From positions 1 to 29,984 of IMG/VR virus record IMGVR_UViG_3300032116_010479: a stretch of 29,984 nucleotides of DNA, one strand, 5' to 3'. The notes under the pieces were generated by a model, which ran no database searches, had not been told where the DNA came from, and saw only the letters and a list, made by a program, of their open reading frames with translations. Shown here one piece after another: positions 14,831 through 24,766 of this stretch. The stretch is from a virus. Position 1 is the stretch's first letter. Each line of letters opens with the position of its first letter. Position numbers and translations under genes: made by a program.

Positions 14831-17800
14831 CTATGCTCCTCTTCCTATATTAATTGATGGTCCAGCTTTTGAATTTTCAAAATTGATAAGTGATTTAAAT
14901 TCTTCAAACACTTGTCTTCCATTTGTAACTGGCTCAGTAAATTCCATTTTAACGGAACCAACATTAATTACTTTAGAATTAGATGCTGGGGAATTCATTG
15001 TACCATTTCTAAGAGCATTTATATAGCTGCTTTGATAGACACCTTCGGTTCCAGCTTTTAATACGGCCCCTACTTCTTGTCCATAAGGTCCTGGCACCAT
15101 TCCATTCCAATCGTGGAATTTTCTAACTTGATTAAAGTATCCTCCATCATTAAAATCAAAAGCTGATTGTGGTCTTTTTGCATTACTCTTAGTTATTCCA
15201 TGAAGCATTAACATTCTCAAAGCTTCTATAGATGGAGATCCTAAATGTGTATAAGATGTACCAAATCCTGCTGAGCTGCTTTTTCTTAAAGCAGACTCTA
15301 ACATTTCTGGATAAGAGCCAGAGTGTATTTCTGTAGAAAGCCTTAGCTGCTCAGCAAGCTTATATATTTTATCCTGACGAGCAGAGCTATTTAGTCCGTG
15401 TTGTTCTAACGAAACTGGACCAGTTTCAATGCCTAATAATTTTTTAGCTTCTTGCAAAGCCATTGTTTCTAAAGTTGAAGACTCTCTTCCAGAAATTGAC
15501 CCTGCTCTATATTCTGGAGCCAGGCTTTCAAACCAAGATCTATCTAAATCTGTATAACTTTCTTTTAAGAAATGTAAAACGTCTTTTGTTTTGTGGTCTA
15601 CAACCAATAGTGGTGCATCTTGATCTGCAGTTATTAATCCTCTTTTAACAAGCTCTTCTTTATACTTTGTAGCATCTTTGTAAGGGCGGATTATAGCAGG
15701 ATTTGGAATAGTCAATCCTTCTCCTGGACTTCTCATCCACCAAGTATCTGTTGAATTTAAGTTATATGGCTTCCCGTTGCTACCAATCATTGATGAAAGA
15801 GGAGAAACTATTTTAGCCTGCTCCTCATCCCACTTGCCCATCATATGAGACTTTACAGTATCTTCTAGAGTAAAATGAAGTGAAGCTCTAGGATATGCTC
15901 CAGGCTGAATTATATTTCCTTCGCTATCTAATTTTTGAGTTTTTCCAACATTATAATGGCCATAAGGATAAAGAACTATGTTTCCATCTGCATCACGTAT
16001 AGCTGGAAACTTAGTTGAATGTATTGTTGGAACCTGAGAAGAATCAGCAGATACTCCAGCAAGTCTGGCGCTTAGAGTTTCTCCCAAAATGTCTTCAGCT
16101 TCTTTTTTTGCTTTTTGCTGTTCAACAATCTTAATTAAGGCTTGCTGTTTCCAAAATATATATCCAGATGAGGCTGCGTCCCCAGTCAATGCCTGTATTA
16201 TATTTATAAATCCATCTGCATTTTCAAATGGAAGTGCTTCGCCTTTATCTCCAATTGAAATGGCTGCATACATTTTGTCTAAAAGGTCTCTTTCTGCAGA
16301 ACCAATATTATTTTTCATAAAATTTTCTAGCATCGCCTGATTCTTTTTATCGTTTGGCTTAATTTTTAATGCTGCCTGTAAAATACCTATTGGGTCTGTT
16401 GGAACAGTAGTGACTCCAAAACTAGAAAGATCTGGGATCTCCTCTTTAAATCCTTGGAACGCAAAAGTGTGTTTGCCCATTCCATAAGTAGGAATTGTTG
16501 ATCCATCATCTAGGGTTATTTCTTTTTTAGCGACTGCAAGCATCTCTTGATTTTTTTTCTTTAATTGATTAAATCTAGATAACGCAAGTTTGCTTGTTAC
16601 TCCAATAGCTGGCAAAACTCCTAAGACATCTAAAGCCCTACCGATATTCTTGCTTCCGAAAACTTCTGGGCTAGTATTATTTTTTAAATTAAATGCAGAT
16701 GTGTATCCAGAAAGAGTTTGCGCTGTTTGAAGAAGCATTAAATCTTTTTGTTTTTGAGAAATTCTAGATTTATAATTTATATCTTTATTAAAAGATTGAC
16801 TAGATCCAAAGCTCTTAAACCCGTCAAGCATTTGAGATATGACATTGACAGGATTAAATCTACTAAAGAAATTTCCATCATTATGTTTATGTCCTGCAGA
16901 GCCACCTTTATGAAAGCCTAAATATCCGCCATTTTTAAATCCTAGTGCAGAAAGCTTTGAAACTCCAGAAATCTTTAATGGAATAATGTCTTTAAAATCT
17001 GGAGAAGCTTCTATAATGTTAGCTGGTGAAGACATTCCCTTTTCATAATCTTGCTTTGCTTTATCTGGACCTGGATAAAGAGTAGATGCTGCATCAATAT
17101 AATCTTTTCCAGTATAAAGTTTATATGCAGCATATGCATGAGTATTTCTTTCTTTCCACCTCAACACTCCTGGTCTTTCATATTGATCCATAAATATATA
17201 AGCAGCTTTGCTTATGTCAGTAAGACTCTTAAATTTTGCTGGATTTGCCAATTGCCCATTGTGCATTTCCCACCAAATAAAATCTAACTGATTTGCTAAA
17301 TCATAAATTCCCTTTTTGCCGTTTTTCTTTAACCAGTTCTGATATGTTTTCCATCTAGCATTTACGCCCCATTGTGCAATTCCACGTCCCTCTTGTGTAT
17401 GTCCAACTTCTTCTGCACCAGGCCTCAATGTAGATTCTGCAATTAAATTACCAACAATTCCAGCAGCTGCTTCAGGTGTCATGCCCTTTGAAATTAAATG
17501 TCTCATGGCATATGCAGTTCTATCATTTAGCTTATTAAAGTTAAACTCTTTAGGTTTAGTTTGAGGTAATCCACCAGTTGAACCCATTGCATAGTTAACA
17601 AGTCTATTAACATAGCCGCCAGTTGCAGCATTAACTCCAAGAAGATTTTGGGCTGCCATAACAACACCTTCTGCACCTCGCTGATTAATAAGATCCATAT
17701 TTGGTACGCCTATATCGCTAACAGAGGATGACCTTGTTATATATTCAGTATTTGAAACTCTGATTGGAATTGCTCCACCATCTGCATATCCAGTTATATA

Positions 17801-20800
17801 ACCTGGGATAGAATCAGATGTTCCAGTTCCTGGACCACGTAGATATCCTCCGCCAGAAAAATTAAATGGATTAAATCCTAATGTTTTTTCAAAAAATCCA
17901 TCCCAGAATTTTTGTGCTGTGCTCCTATTGTCTTCTTTAACTTTCTTTTGATCTGTTCTAGTTAATCCAAGTATTTCTTTTAGTTCATCAACACTTGTCT
18001 TTAACCCTTTTAGTGTTGCTTCCAAAAGAGTATCAAATTCTGTTTTGCCTTTTGGTTTTTTTATTTCTCCCTCAAGAATTGGAACCAATGCCTTAATCTC
18101 TGGGTTTACAGATTTCTTTAATTCACTAATTAGTCCTTCTACTATTCCTACTTCCCATTTATCATATCCGCCTTGGCCCATCATCATTGCCTGAATAGAT
18201 CTTCCAAGCAAGTCTTCGAGCTTGGCAACATCTTCTGCGCCTTTCTTGGCGGTATCTTGAGCAATTTCAATTCTGTCTTGCAATGACTTGATTTGATTTC
18301 TTAATGAATCAATTTCAGCCTCTTTTGCATCAACATCTCTTTTTTCTTTCTCATCAATAGCTCTCTTTGCAAATTCTGTTTGCTGCTGACCAACTAATCT
18401 TTGTATATCAAGCTGAGCTTGTGCAGCTGTCTGCATATCTCCAGCAGCAAGTGCATTGTTGTACTCAAGCTGTTTTTTCTTAATTTGAAGAAGTATATCT
18501 TCGTCTTGCTGCTCTTCTTCTAAGGCTCTCCTTCTTTCATCAGCCTCTTCTCGTATTGCTTCAATTTCTTTTTGCTTAAGCTCAATTAATTCTTCTAAAT
18601 CTTCTTTTTTCTTTTCAGCGTTTTCAATAGTTTTTTGATCTGCTGCTTCTGATGCTTTTTTAGCTTTTTCAATTTGAGACACTAGGCCAGCAAAGGGATT
18701 GCTTTTTGTTTTATCTGTTCTATAGAATGTATCCATTTTCATTATGGCAACAGATAGCTTCTGTGCCATTTGTGGATCTAATTGTGTAAAGTCCATTGAT
18801 ATTCCCATGCTATACATTCTAAGTTTTGCAAACACGCTGGCAAGGGTTTCGGAGGTTCCCAATATTGTTGCTAACACTGGATTTTGAGCTTTAAGCGCTT
18901 CTAGCTGTCCACCAGACAATTTATTGCTAGAGCCTTGAGTGGAGTTAATTCTTTCTAGAGTAAGTTGATATGCTTCAGCGGCATCTACAACTTCATATTG
19001 ATTCATGGTTAATCCAATTAATTTTGTTTCAGAAGCCTGCAAAGCATTAAGAACTGTATCAAATGCAGAAACTAATTGATCTGTATTTCCTTTACTTATT
19101 AAATCATAGAATGTTTGAATTGAAGCACTTGCTGCAGTAGCCTCATCTTTAATAGCTCTAAATCCTTGTGAAGCAATTGCTCTAATTGCAAATGTTGCTT
19201 TATTGGATGCCGCTATTAATGCGTATATTATATTTGTAGCTTCTTGTGCATCCATTCCGCCAGCCACAAACTGTGCCTTTAATGAAGCAGCTTTTGCAGA
19301 AACTTCTGAGCCTGCTGCCTGATCAAACATCTGAATTAGTTCTGGGAAATCCTGAGTAACTTTTTGTTTTAATTCACTTAATTGCTTTATGGATAAAGTT
19401 ATTCCAGGAATACCTGCACTTGTGTAAGTTGCATATAGCGCTCCACCAGATTCTTTAAATGCTTCCATTCTGGCCCTTGTAGCATTTAGTGTATCGTTAA
19501 GTGTTGTAAACTTAAGATTAAGCTTTTCTATAATATCAGTAGATGGGCCAAATGCAAGACTTACAGTTTTTCTATGATTATTTATTGCATCAAAAACTTT
19601 TTTAACGGCAAGGCCTACTGTAACTAAAGCTGCAACAAGTTTAACTGGTCCAGGAAGTTTCCATAGCCACTGGAAAGCCTTCATTGCCATGGAGCCACCT
19701 TTTGCAGCATCCTTTGATTTATTAAATAATGCATCCATGATTTTAAATGAAGCCATGTCTCCAGCAATTCCAGCAGCCATTCCAACCATTTGGTTTCCAC
19801 CGCTAAGTGCTAAGCCAGCGCTGTATGAACCCATTCCTATTGCCATTGATCCTGCCATCATCATTCCAGAGCCACGAGGTCTCATTGAACCAGAATTCGG
19901 ATTATCTACATAATTTGTTTTTGGCAATCTTTGTAAATACCCAAGCTCGGCATTATCTAGTGGTGTACCTAGAGGTATTTGATAAGGGAAATTGTCTGGC
20001 AACTCTGTAAGAATATGTTTGCCGCTCATTGCATCATATCTAGTCCTTAATCTATTACCATATGCAGCACGATTTCTTCTTACAACTCCGCCACCTTTCC
20101 TGTATCCTATTGGACCTCCAGCATTGTATCCACTATATGCAAATCTAGAAGCATTTGGCATAAAGTATGATCTTGGATCTAGCCTACCCATTATTGCTCT
20201 AAGCAACCATTGTCTTGTTCCAGAAGTCATTCTTGGTGATGTAAAATCAACATTTCTTCTTTGCTGTTGACGTATATCAGATCTCTTTGCGGCATTTGTT
20301 AAAGGTATTTGATCTGGCCTTGCAGCTCCAGTTGCCCTATGTATATCTGCTGTAAGAGAATTTATTTCTCTCTCTCCAAGCATGGCCATTCCAAAATTAC
20401 CAGCCATTGAAAATTGTTTTCCAGTTTTAGGATCTGTCCATAAACCTTCTCTAATTGTGTGTTCTGAAACTGGTAAAAATTCATCGCCCTTAAATTGCTC
20501 TATATCAAAGCCTCTTGGATACAAAGATCCAATTACTCTGTCAAATAAAGAAACCCCTCCAAATTTTCCAGACGATGCCTGTTCTCTAAATTTTCCAAGG
20601 AGGTTTGATGTCGGTCTAAATCTAGCAGTTTGTCCTACGCCACCGTATGATTCTAAGTTTCTTAAATCGTCTCTGCCATTTTCAATTAATGCATTAAGTT
20701 TTGCATTAATTCCTTTAGCTCCTTTAATTCTGGCTGCCATCCATTGTCTTGGATCAATCAATCCAGTTTTTGAATCATATGTAGCATCCCAAGCATCATC

Positions 20801-23800
20801 AAAATATTTGGTTGCTTGAGCAATTGCTTCATCTTCAGTTAATCCAGCATGAGAATGTAATATTGAGGCATCATGCATAATACTTCTTAATCTAACTTCT
20901 TGTTCCCAATTTGGAGAACTTAATACTCTAGATTCTACTCTAAATATCTTAGAATATAAATCTCTTAAATCACTTGACCCTATTGATCTTCCGTATCCTC
21001 TTCTAATGGTATTTATTATTCCGCCGCCCAAATTATATCCATTATTTGCAGCATCTACTGCTGCATACAATAATGGATCTCTATGTATTCCAGGGCCTAA
21101 AACTATTTCTCCAGGAGTTACTGCTGCCTCTATTGTTGGTCCAGAAGAAGTATAAGTTGATGGAGCTATATTTCTAATCCATTGATTATTTGGATTCATA
21201 GAGGCAGACTGATTTAAAACATATCCATCTACTGGTAAACTTGCTATTCTGTCATCATAATTAATTGATGTTGGGCCAGACACTACAGTTTTATTTGGAC
21301 CAAATCCTTCGATGTCTCCACCTGTTGCGAATTTAGGAAGTCTTGTTGTTTCAATACTGTATGGAGCTCCAAATGTCCTAATGCCACGAAGTCTTCCAAT
21401 TTCTTCAAGGACACCCTTGTTGGATTCTTTTTTAAATAAATCTCTTAATGTAAATTGTCCACTAGCATCTACTACTGGCTGATCCATCAAGGGGGCTTTT
21501 GTAAAGTCAATTGTTCTTCCCTTTGATGCTGCGTATAAACCAACTTGCTCTCTAAGCATTGCATCTATTTGTGCATTAAGAGCAATAATTTTTGCTCTTG
21601 CCTGTTCAATAGTTATTGTTCCAGCTCTTAGCTCTCCAACAATTGCTGCGGACTGTACTGCTGCACCGTCTGCAATTTTAGCTGTTATTGGCAATATATC
21701 GTCAAACGTATCTAATAGTTCTTTGCTTACAGTTCCACCAAGTGCAACTGTTTTCTTTAAAGCAGCAACTTCTTCTTGAGTTTGCATTCCAAGAGTTGCC
21801 ATTAACGCATGGAATCTGGCAGCTTCTCCTGAAACAATACCTGTAGATATTCCCTTAACAGATGTTAGACCTTCTATATCTGGGAGTCTTTCACTCATGT
21901 ATATTTGAGGAGTTCTTCCTATGCCTCTATTTACTGGAATAGCTCCTGGCACAACGCCCATTAATGATGCTGGATTATTTGGATCTCTTGGATTTATGTG
22001 AGACATTGCTCTTGTCTCTAATTCTCCAGCGTAAGCACTTGTAGGGTCAACTTCTCTTCTCATTCCAGGAACTCCAGGAATAATTGTACTTCCGCCAACT
22101 GTAGATACTGTTGGATTAACTGGTATGACTCCAGCGGCCATAGACGTCTTTAAACTTGCGTAATCAAATATTAATTTTTGTAAAGCTGTATGCAACACAT
22201 TTGCTGCCGCTGCATCCGAATAAAATGATTTCTCTACCATTCTTGCAGCTTTTTCTGCTGCAATCATTTCTGGCGTCAACATCTTCCATCCCTTTGTTCC
22301 CTGGAAGAAAGACCTCATTAATACAATGCCCTTAGTTATATAGCCAAAGAAGTTTGCAAGAACACCAGTTATCATAATCAAAGGACCAGCTATGGCTGTT
22401 ACTCCGCCGAATAATGCTAATAATTTTTGAACTGGGCCAGGAAGGTTGTTAAAAAAGTTAACAATCTTTTCAAATACGTTTAAAACTTTGGTTCCAAATT
22501 CTAAGAATTGCTCACCGATTCCACTCATACTTGCTTTTAGAGATTCAACAGCTCTCTTAAATTTTCCAGAAGCTGACTCAGTAACTAGACTTAATTCTCG
22601 ACCAGCCACTGAAGCAAGTTCTCCTGCTGTGGCATTCATTAGTTCCATAACTTGAACAGTTTGGCTTCCAGATTTATTTAAGTTATTAAATAAAGCTGCC
22701 ATTCTGGCGAACTGGAACTTTCCAAACATTTGCTCTAATGCTCTTGCCTTACTTAATGGATCTAAAGTTTCTAATGCTGCCTGCAAATCCAAAATCATTC
22801 CAGTGGTGTTACCAGTATTTCTTGCAACCATTCCCATTATGTCGATTCCAAAATCAGACATAACCCCAATTGTTTGTTTTGTCGGATTGATCATAGAAGC
22901 AAGACCAGACTTTAATGCGTTTGCGGCTTCAGACGCATTAACGCCACCTTCACGCATTGCTGTAATGTATAATGCTAAGTCTTCTACGCTACCACCTAAT
23001 TGCTTTACTACTGTACCAGCTTTAGGAATAGCTTCTACTAAATCATTTAGAGTTGTTGAAGTTTGGTTTTCTACTGCGTTTAAAAAGTTAATTGATTCAG
23101 TTAATTCTTCTGTGTTTGATTTAAATGCTGTTTGAATTGCAAGAGTTGCTTTCATTGCTTCTTGCCTATCTACTTCACCAAGAACTGCAAGTCTCGTAGT
23201 TTCTTTTACTGAAGCAATTAAATCTTGGCCAGTTTTACCAGTAGCTGCTACGTCAGCAGCAAGTGCCAAAGTTTCTTTAAAACTCACACCCATTGCGCTA
23301 GATAATTCTTTTGCAGTTGCGGTTACATCTTTTCTGATTCTGCCTAGTTCTTCTGCTGATGTACCAGCTATGTCTCCATAAACCTTTACTAATCTTGTTA
23401 ATTCTTGATCTGCTTCTTTAAATGCTTTTGCGGCTGCTGCTCCAAACATGGTAAGAGGAACAGTTAAACCTACAGTTAATTGACGACCTGCCCACTGAGT
23501 ATTTTTACCCCAGTTAATTAATGATGTCGAACCTTCTAGTAATGCTTTATTAAATATCTGAAGCTCCATACGAGCTAATTGAGATTTATTTTTTATTGCA
23601 TCTAGGCCTCTTGGGACATGCACATTGTACTGCATTAATCCTTGTGCATTTCTGCCTAATGGTTGCAGAATTGCATTCTCAAGCATTACCTGTTCTTTAG
23701 CAAGCTCTCTAATTAACCCTTTAGATGTTTTTAGATGTGTTTGAAATGTTGAAAAATAATCTCTTAACTTTAATCTCCCAGTATCTAAATTTTTACCAAA

Positions 23801-24034
23801 TTTATTTACATCTGAGTTAAGATTAACAAAGTGGCTAGAGAATAGGCCGCTTTGAACCAAAGTATCTCTAAACGCATTGTTTGCTACTTTGGTTGAAGCG
23901 GCTATAGACTTATTTGAAGCAATTAATTCTCTTTGTAATTGTTGTAGGCTGGCAGTTACCCTGTGTACTTCGGACACAAGGCTAGACAAGTCGGCTTTAG
24001 CGACTATACTAGTTACTATTTGTTCATCAGCCAT
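14831..24034 (-). CDS. Tail tape measure protein with internal tail lysozyme domain (3067 aa)
   Basis: The tape measure sets tail length and travels down the tube at infection. N-terminal helices (1-175) lead into the conserved tape measure core (about 180-530; GRQLTVGLTVPLTMFGAAAA, VEAIPKAGTVVKQLGGSVED, MREGGVNASEAANALKSGLA). Hydrophobic segments lie near 540-575, 1390-1415 and 1458-1482. A charged coiled coil spans about 1780-1935 (EEADERRRALEEEQQDED). A glycine-rich GPGTGTSDSIPGY segment near 2061 precedes a phage tail lysozyme domain at about 2175-2330, with the likely catalytic glutamate E2200 in GNLIAESTLRPG and a conserved RGIAQWG. This would cut peptidoglycan during DNA entry. A further domain of unknown type lies at about 2660-2950. 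The chaperone gene stops eight bases upstream, with AAGGAG in its last codons. At roughly 0.15 nm per residue, the tail could approach 0.4-0.5 micrometre. Confidence 0.96.
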   Translation of the reverse strand: MADEQIVTSIVAKADLSSLVSEVHRVTASLQQLQRELIASNKSIAASTKVANNAFRDTLVQSGLFSSHFVNLNSDVNKFGKNLDTGRLKLRDYFSTFQTHLKTSKGLIRELAKEQVMLENAILQPLGRNAQGLMQYNVHVPRGLDAIKNKSQLARMELQIFNKALLEGSTSLINWGKNTQWAGRQLTVGLTVPLTMFGAAAAKAFKEADQELTRLVKVYGDIAGTSAEELGRIRKDVTATAKELSSAMGVSFKETLALAADVAATGKTGQDLIASVKETTRLAVLGEVDRQEAMKATLAIQTAFKSNTEELTESINFLNAVENQTSTTLNDLVEAIPKAGTVVKQLGGSVEDLALYITAMREGGVNASEAANALKSGLASMINPTKQTIGVMSDFGIDIMGMVARNTGNTTGMILDLQAALETLDPLSKARALEQMFGKFQFARMAALFNNLNKSGSQTVQVMELMNATAGELASVAGRELSLVTESASGKFKRAVESLKASMSGIGEQFLEFGTKVLNVFEKIVNFFNNLPGPVQKLLALFGGVTAIAGPLIMITGVLANFFGYITKGIVLMRSFFQGTKGWKMLTPEMIAAEKAARMVEKSFYSDAAAANVLHTALQKLIFDYASLKTSMAAGVIPVNPTVSTVGGSTIIPGVPGMRREVDPTSAYAGELETRAMSHINPRDPNNPASLMGVVPGAIPVNRGIGRTPQIYMSERLPDIEGLTSVKGISTGIVSGEAARFHALMATLGMQTQEEVAALKKTVALGGTVSKELLDTFDDILPITAKIADGAAVQSAAIVGELRAGTITIEQARAKIIALNAQIDAMLREQVGLYAASKGRTIDFTKAPLMDQPVVDASGQFTLRDLFKKESNKGVLEEIGRLRGIRTFGAPYSIETTRLPKFATGGDIEGFGPNKTVVSGPTSINYDDRIASLPVDGYVLNQSASMNPNNQWIRNIAPSTYTSSGPTIEAAVTPGEIVLGPGIHRDPLLYAAVDAANNGYNLGGGIINTIRRGYGRSIGSSDLRDLYSKIFRVESRVLSSPNWEQEVRLRSIMHDASILHSHAGLTEDEAIAQATKYFDDAWDATYDSKTGLIDPRQWMAARIKGAKGINAKLNALIENGRDDLRNLESYGGVGQTARFRPTSNLLGKFREQASSGKFGGVSLFDRVIGSLYPRGFDIEQFKGDEFLPVSEHTIREGLWTDPKTGKQFSMAGNFGMAMLGEREINSLTADIHRATGAARPDQIPLTNAAKRSDIRQQQRRNVDFTSPRMTSGTRQWLLRAIMGRLDPRSYFMPNASRFAYSGYNAGGPIGYRKGGGVVRRNRAAYGNRLRTRYDAMSGKHILTELPDNFPYQIPLGTPLDNAELGYLQRLPKTNYVDNPNSGSMRPRGSGMMMAGSMAIGMGSYSAGLALSGGNQMVGMAAGIAGDMASFKIMDALFNKSKDAAKGGSMAMKAFQWLWKLPGPVKLVAALVTVGLAVKKVFDAINNHRKTVSLAFGPSTDIIEKLNLKFTTLNDTLNATRARMEAFKESGGALYATYTSAGIPGITLSIKQLSELKQKVTQDFPELIQMFDQAAGSEVSAKAASLKAQFVAGGMDAQEATNIIYALIAASNKATFAIRAIASQGFRAIKDEATAASASIQTFYDLISKGNTDQLVSAFDTVLNALQASETKLIGLTMNQYEVVDAAEAYQLTLERINSTQGSSNKLSGGQLEALKAQNPVLATILGTSETLASVFAKLRMYSMGISMDFTQLDPQMAQKLSVAIMKMDTFYRTDKTKSNPFAGLVSQIEKAKKASEAADQKTIENAEKKKEDLEELIELKQKEIEAIREEADERRRALEEEQQDEDILLQIKKKQLEYNNALAAGDMQTAAQAQLDIQRLVGQQQTEFAKRAIDEKEKRDVDAKEAEIDSLRNQIKSLQDRIEIAQDTAKKGAEDVAKLEDLLGRSIQAMMMGQGGYDKWEVGIVEGLISELKKSVNPEIKALVPILEGEIKKPKGKTEFDTLLEATLKGLKTSVDELKEILGLTRTDQKKVKEDNRSTAQKFWDGFFEKTLGFNPFNFSGGGYLRGPGTGTSDSIPGYITGYADGGAIPIRVSNTEYITRSSSVSDIGVPNMDLINQRGAEGVVMAAQNLLGVNAATGGYVNRLVNYAMGSTGGLPQTKPKEFNFNKLNDRTAYAMRHLISKGMTPEAAAGIVGNLIAESTLRPGAEEVGHTQEGRGIAQWGVNARWKTYQNWLKKNGKKGIYDLANQLDFIWWEMHNGQLANPAKFKSLTDISKAAYIFMDQYERPGVLRWKERNTHAYAAYKLYTGKDYIDAASTLYPGPDKAKQDYEKGMSSPANIIEASPDFKDIIPLKISGVSKLSALGFKNGGYLGFHKGGSAGHKHNDGNFFSRFNPVNVISQMLDGFKSFGSSQSFNKDINYKSRISQKQKDLMLLQTAQTLSGYTSAFNLKNNTSPEVFGSKNIGRALDVLGVLPAIGVTSKLALSRFNQLKKKNQEMLAVAKKEITLDDGSTIPTYGMGKHTFAFQGFKEEIPDLSSFGVTTVPTDPIGILQAALKIKPNDKKNQAMLENFMKNNIGSAERDLLDKMYAAISIGDKGEALPFENADGFINIIQALTGDAASSGYIFWKQQALIKIVEQQKAKKEAEDILGETLSARLAGVSADSSQVPTIHSTKFPAIRDADGNIVLYPYGHYNVGKTQKLDSEGNIIQPGAYPRASLHFTLEDTVKSHMMGKWDEEQAKIVSPLSSMIGSNGKPYNLNSTDTWWMRSPGEGLTIPNPAIIRPYKDATKYKEELVKRGLITADQDAPLLVVDHKTKDVLHFLKESYTDLDRSWFESLAPEYRAGSISGRESSTLETMALQEAKKLLGIETGPVSLEQHGLNSSARQDKIYKLAEQLRLSTEIHSGSYPEMLESALRKSSSAGFGTSYTHLGSPSIEALRMLMLHGITKSNAKRPQSAFDFNDGGYFNQVRKFHDWNGMVPGPYGQEVGAVLKAGTEGVYQSSYINALRNGTMNSPASNSKVINVGSVKMEFTEPVTNGRQVFEEFKSLINFENSKAGPSINIGRGA

Positions 24035-24042
24035 TTATACAA

Positions 24043-24704
24043 TTACTCCTTAGAGTAGCCCAACCCCATTCCAACTCCGAATCCAGCTTCTGCGGCAAAT
24101 GCACCTCGTAGTGAAACTACATCGTCAGCGCTTGTATCAATACCCATAGCTTTTCTTCGGACATCGTCAAAAGTTTTGGTCTCCTCTTTATCTTGTCCAT
24201 CTCTCAGGTCTACACCTTGTAGTGATGCCAAGAATATTCTATTTTCTTGATCAGCCTTTTGTTTTGCTTTTAATGTTAAAAGCACTTCTGGCATTGAAAG
24301 GCTGCTCTCTATTTCATCGTAACTTTTCCAGTTACCAAGAAGAAATAGTTCTCCTAATAGTGCGGCAATATCTAGTTCTGACCAGCTAGAACCGCTGCCG
24401 CCATCAGGTTTGGGTCGTCCATTTTAATACCTCCACAAACTTCAAGGATGCGGTTGATTGTTGGGACGTCCAATGCGTCTTCTAATGCATCACGATCAGC
24501 AACTAAATCTGGTAGTTGCTTTTCTAATGCCACTGCACAAGCGTCGATAAGAATAGTTAGTGTCTCATCTTCGTTTTGAACTGTTGCTGTCTTTTGAATT
24601 GCCGTCATAAACTTACGAAGCTCTTTAATCGTAAGCGGCTTTAGAGTGACTTTTGCGCCATTCTGTAATTGAATTTCTTCTACGTCATATACTGTTGTAG
24701 CCAA
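24043..24704 (-). CDS. Tail assembly chaperone, long form made by -1 frameshift (220 aa)
   Basis: Ribosomes reading the short chaperone can slip back one base at CCCAAAC (24414-24408): 99 codons are read from 24704 to 24408, base 24408 is read twice, and 121 further codons follow to the stop at 24045-24043. The extension begins PDGGSGSSWSELDIAALLGE and runs through LLGNWKSYDEIESSLSMPEV into LLTLKAKQKADQEN and a glycine-rich end (FGVGMGLGYSKE). The downstream frame is open all the way back to the slip site and has no convincing start of its own. This is the known gpG/gpGT arrangement of siphophages, in which both forms coat the tape measure while the tube is built. The gene lies directly before the tape measure. 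Confidence 0.92.
24372..24704 (-). CDS. Tail assembly chaperone, short form (110 aa)
   Basis: This is the product of normal decoding. It starts at TTG 24704, with a strong AAAGGAGGA site seven bases upstream; no ATG is better placed. The sequence (MATTVYDVEEIQLQNGAKVT, LKPLTIKELRKFMTAIQK, DALDVPTINRILEVCGG) is typical of siphophage tail chaperones: a strand pair followed by helices and an acidic C-terminal segment. It ends at the TAG 24374-24372, eleven codons after the slip site. It binds the tape measure and recruits tube subunits; it is not expected in the finished virion. A terminator and a promoter precede it, so its level can differ from that of the tube protein. Confidence 0.93.
   Translation of the reverse strand: MATTVYDVEEIQLQNGAKVTLKPLTIKELRKFMTAIQKTATVQNEDETLTILIDACAVALEKQLPDLVADRDALEDALDVPTINRILEVCGGIKMDDPNLMAAAVLAGQN
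24408..24414 (-). other. Programmed -1 ribosomal frameshift site CCCAAAC
   Basis: The heptamer is in the correct phase (C CCA AAC) for tandem slippage to CCC AAA. Fourteen bases downstream, GGTTCT (24393-24388) can pair with AGAACT (24379-24374) around an eight-base loop, with one G-U pair. This small hairpin covers part of the zero-frame stop and could stimulate slipping, though it is weak. Confidence 0.9.
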
Positions 24705-24730
24705 TTTATCCTCCTTTAGGATTCTAAATT

Positions 24731-24759
24731 ATTATAGCATAAGGGTATTACAGATACAA
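24731..24759 (-). promoter_or_regulatory. Extended -10 promoter for the tail chaperone and tape measure genes
   Basis: On the minus strand TTGTAT (24759-24754) is followed by exactly 17 bases and TATAAT (24736-24731). The spacer ends in TGC, which gives an extended -10 motif TGCTATAAT. The -35 box matches only three of six bases, but an extended -10 compensates for this. It starts right after the terminator of the tube gene and lies about 27 bases ahead of the chaperone start codon. Confidence 0.65.
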
Positions 24760-24766
24760 TAAATAA

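Noticed and set aside
20382-20819. Plus-strand frames in the tape measure region (145 and 92 codons nearby)
   Set aside because: Shadow frames opposite one long continuous gene; proline- and serine-rich composition typical of antisense reading.
22803-23135. Plus-strand frame of 110 codons opposite the tape measure core
   Set aside because: The opposite strand encodes the conserved tape measure core; no sign of independent expression.
24043-24294. Independent 83-residue gene starting at ATG 24294
   Set aside because: The same frame is open upstream to the slip site and continues a typical chaperone sequence; there is no ribosome-binding site at 24294. It is the 3' part of the frameshift product.
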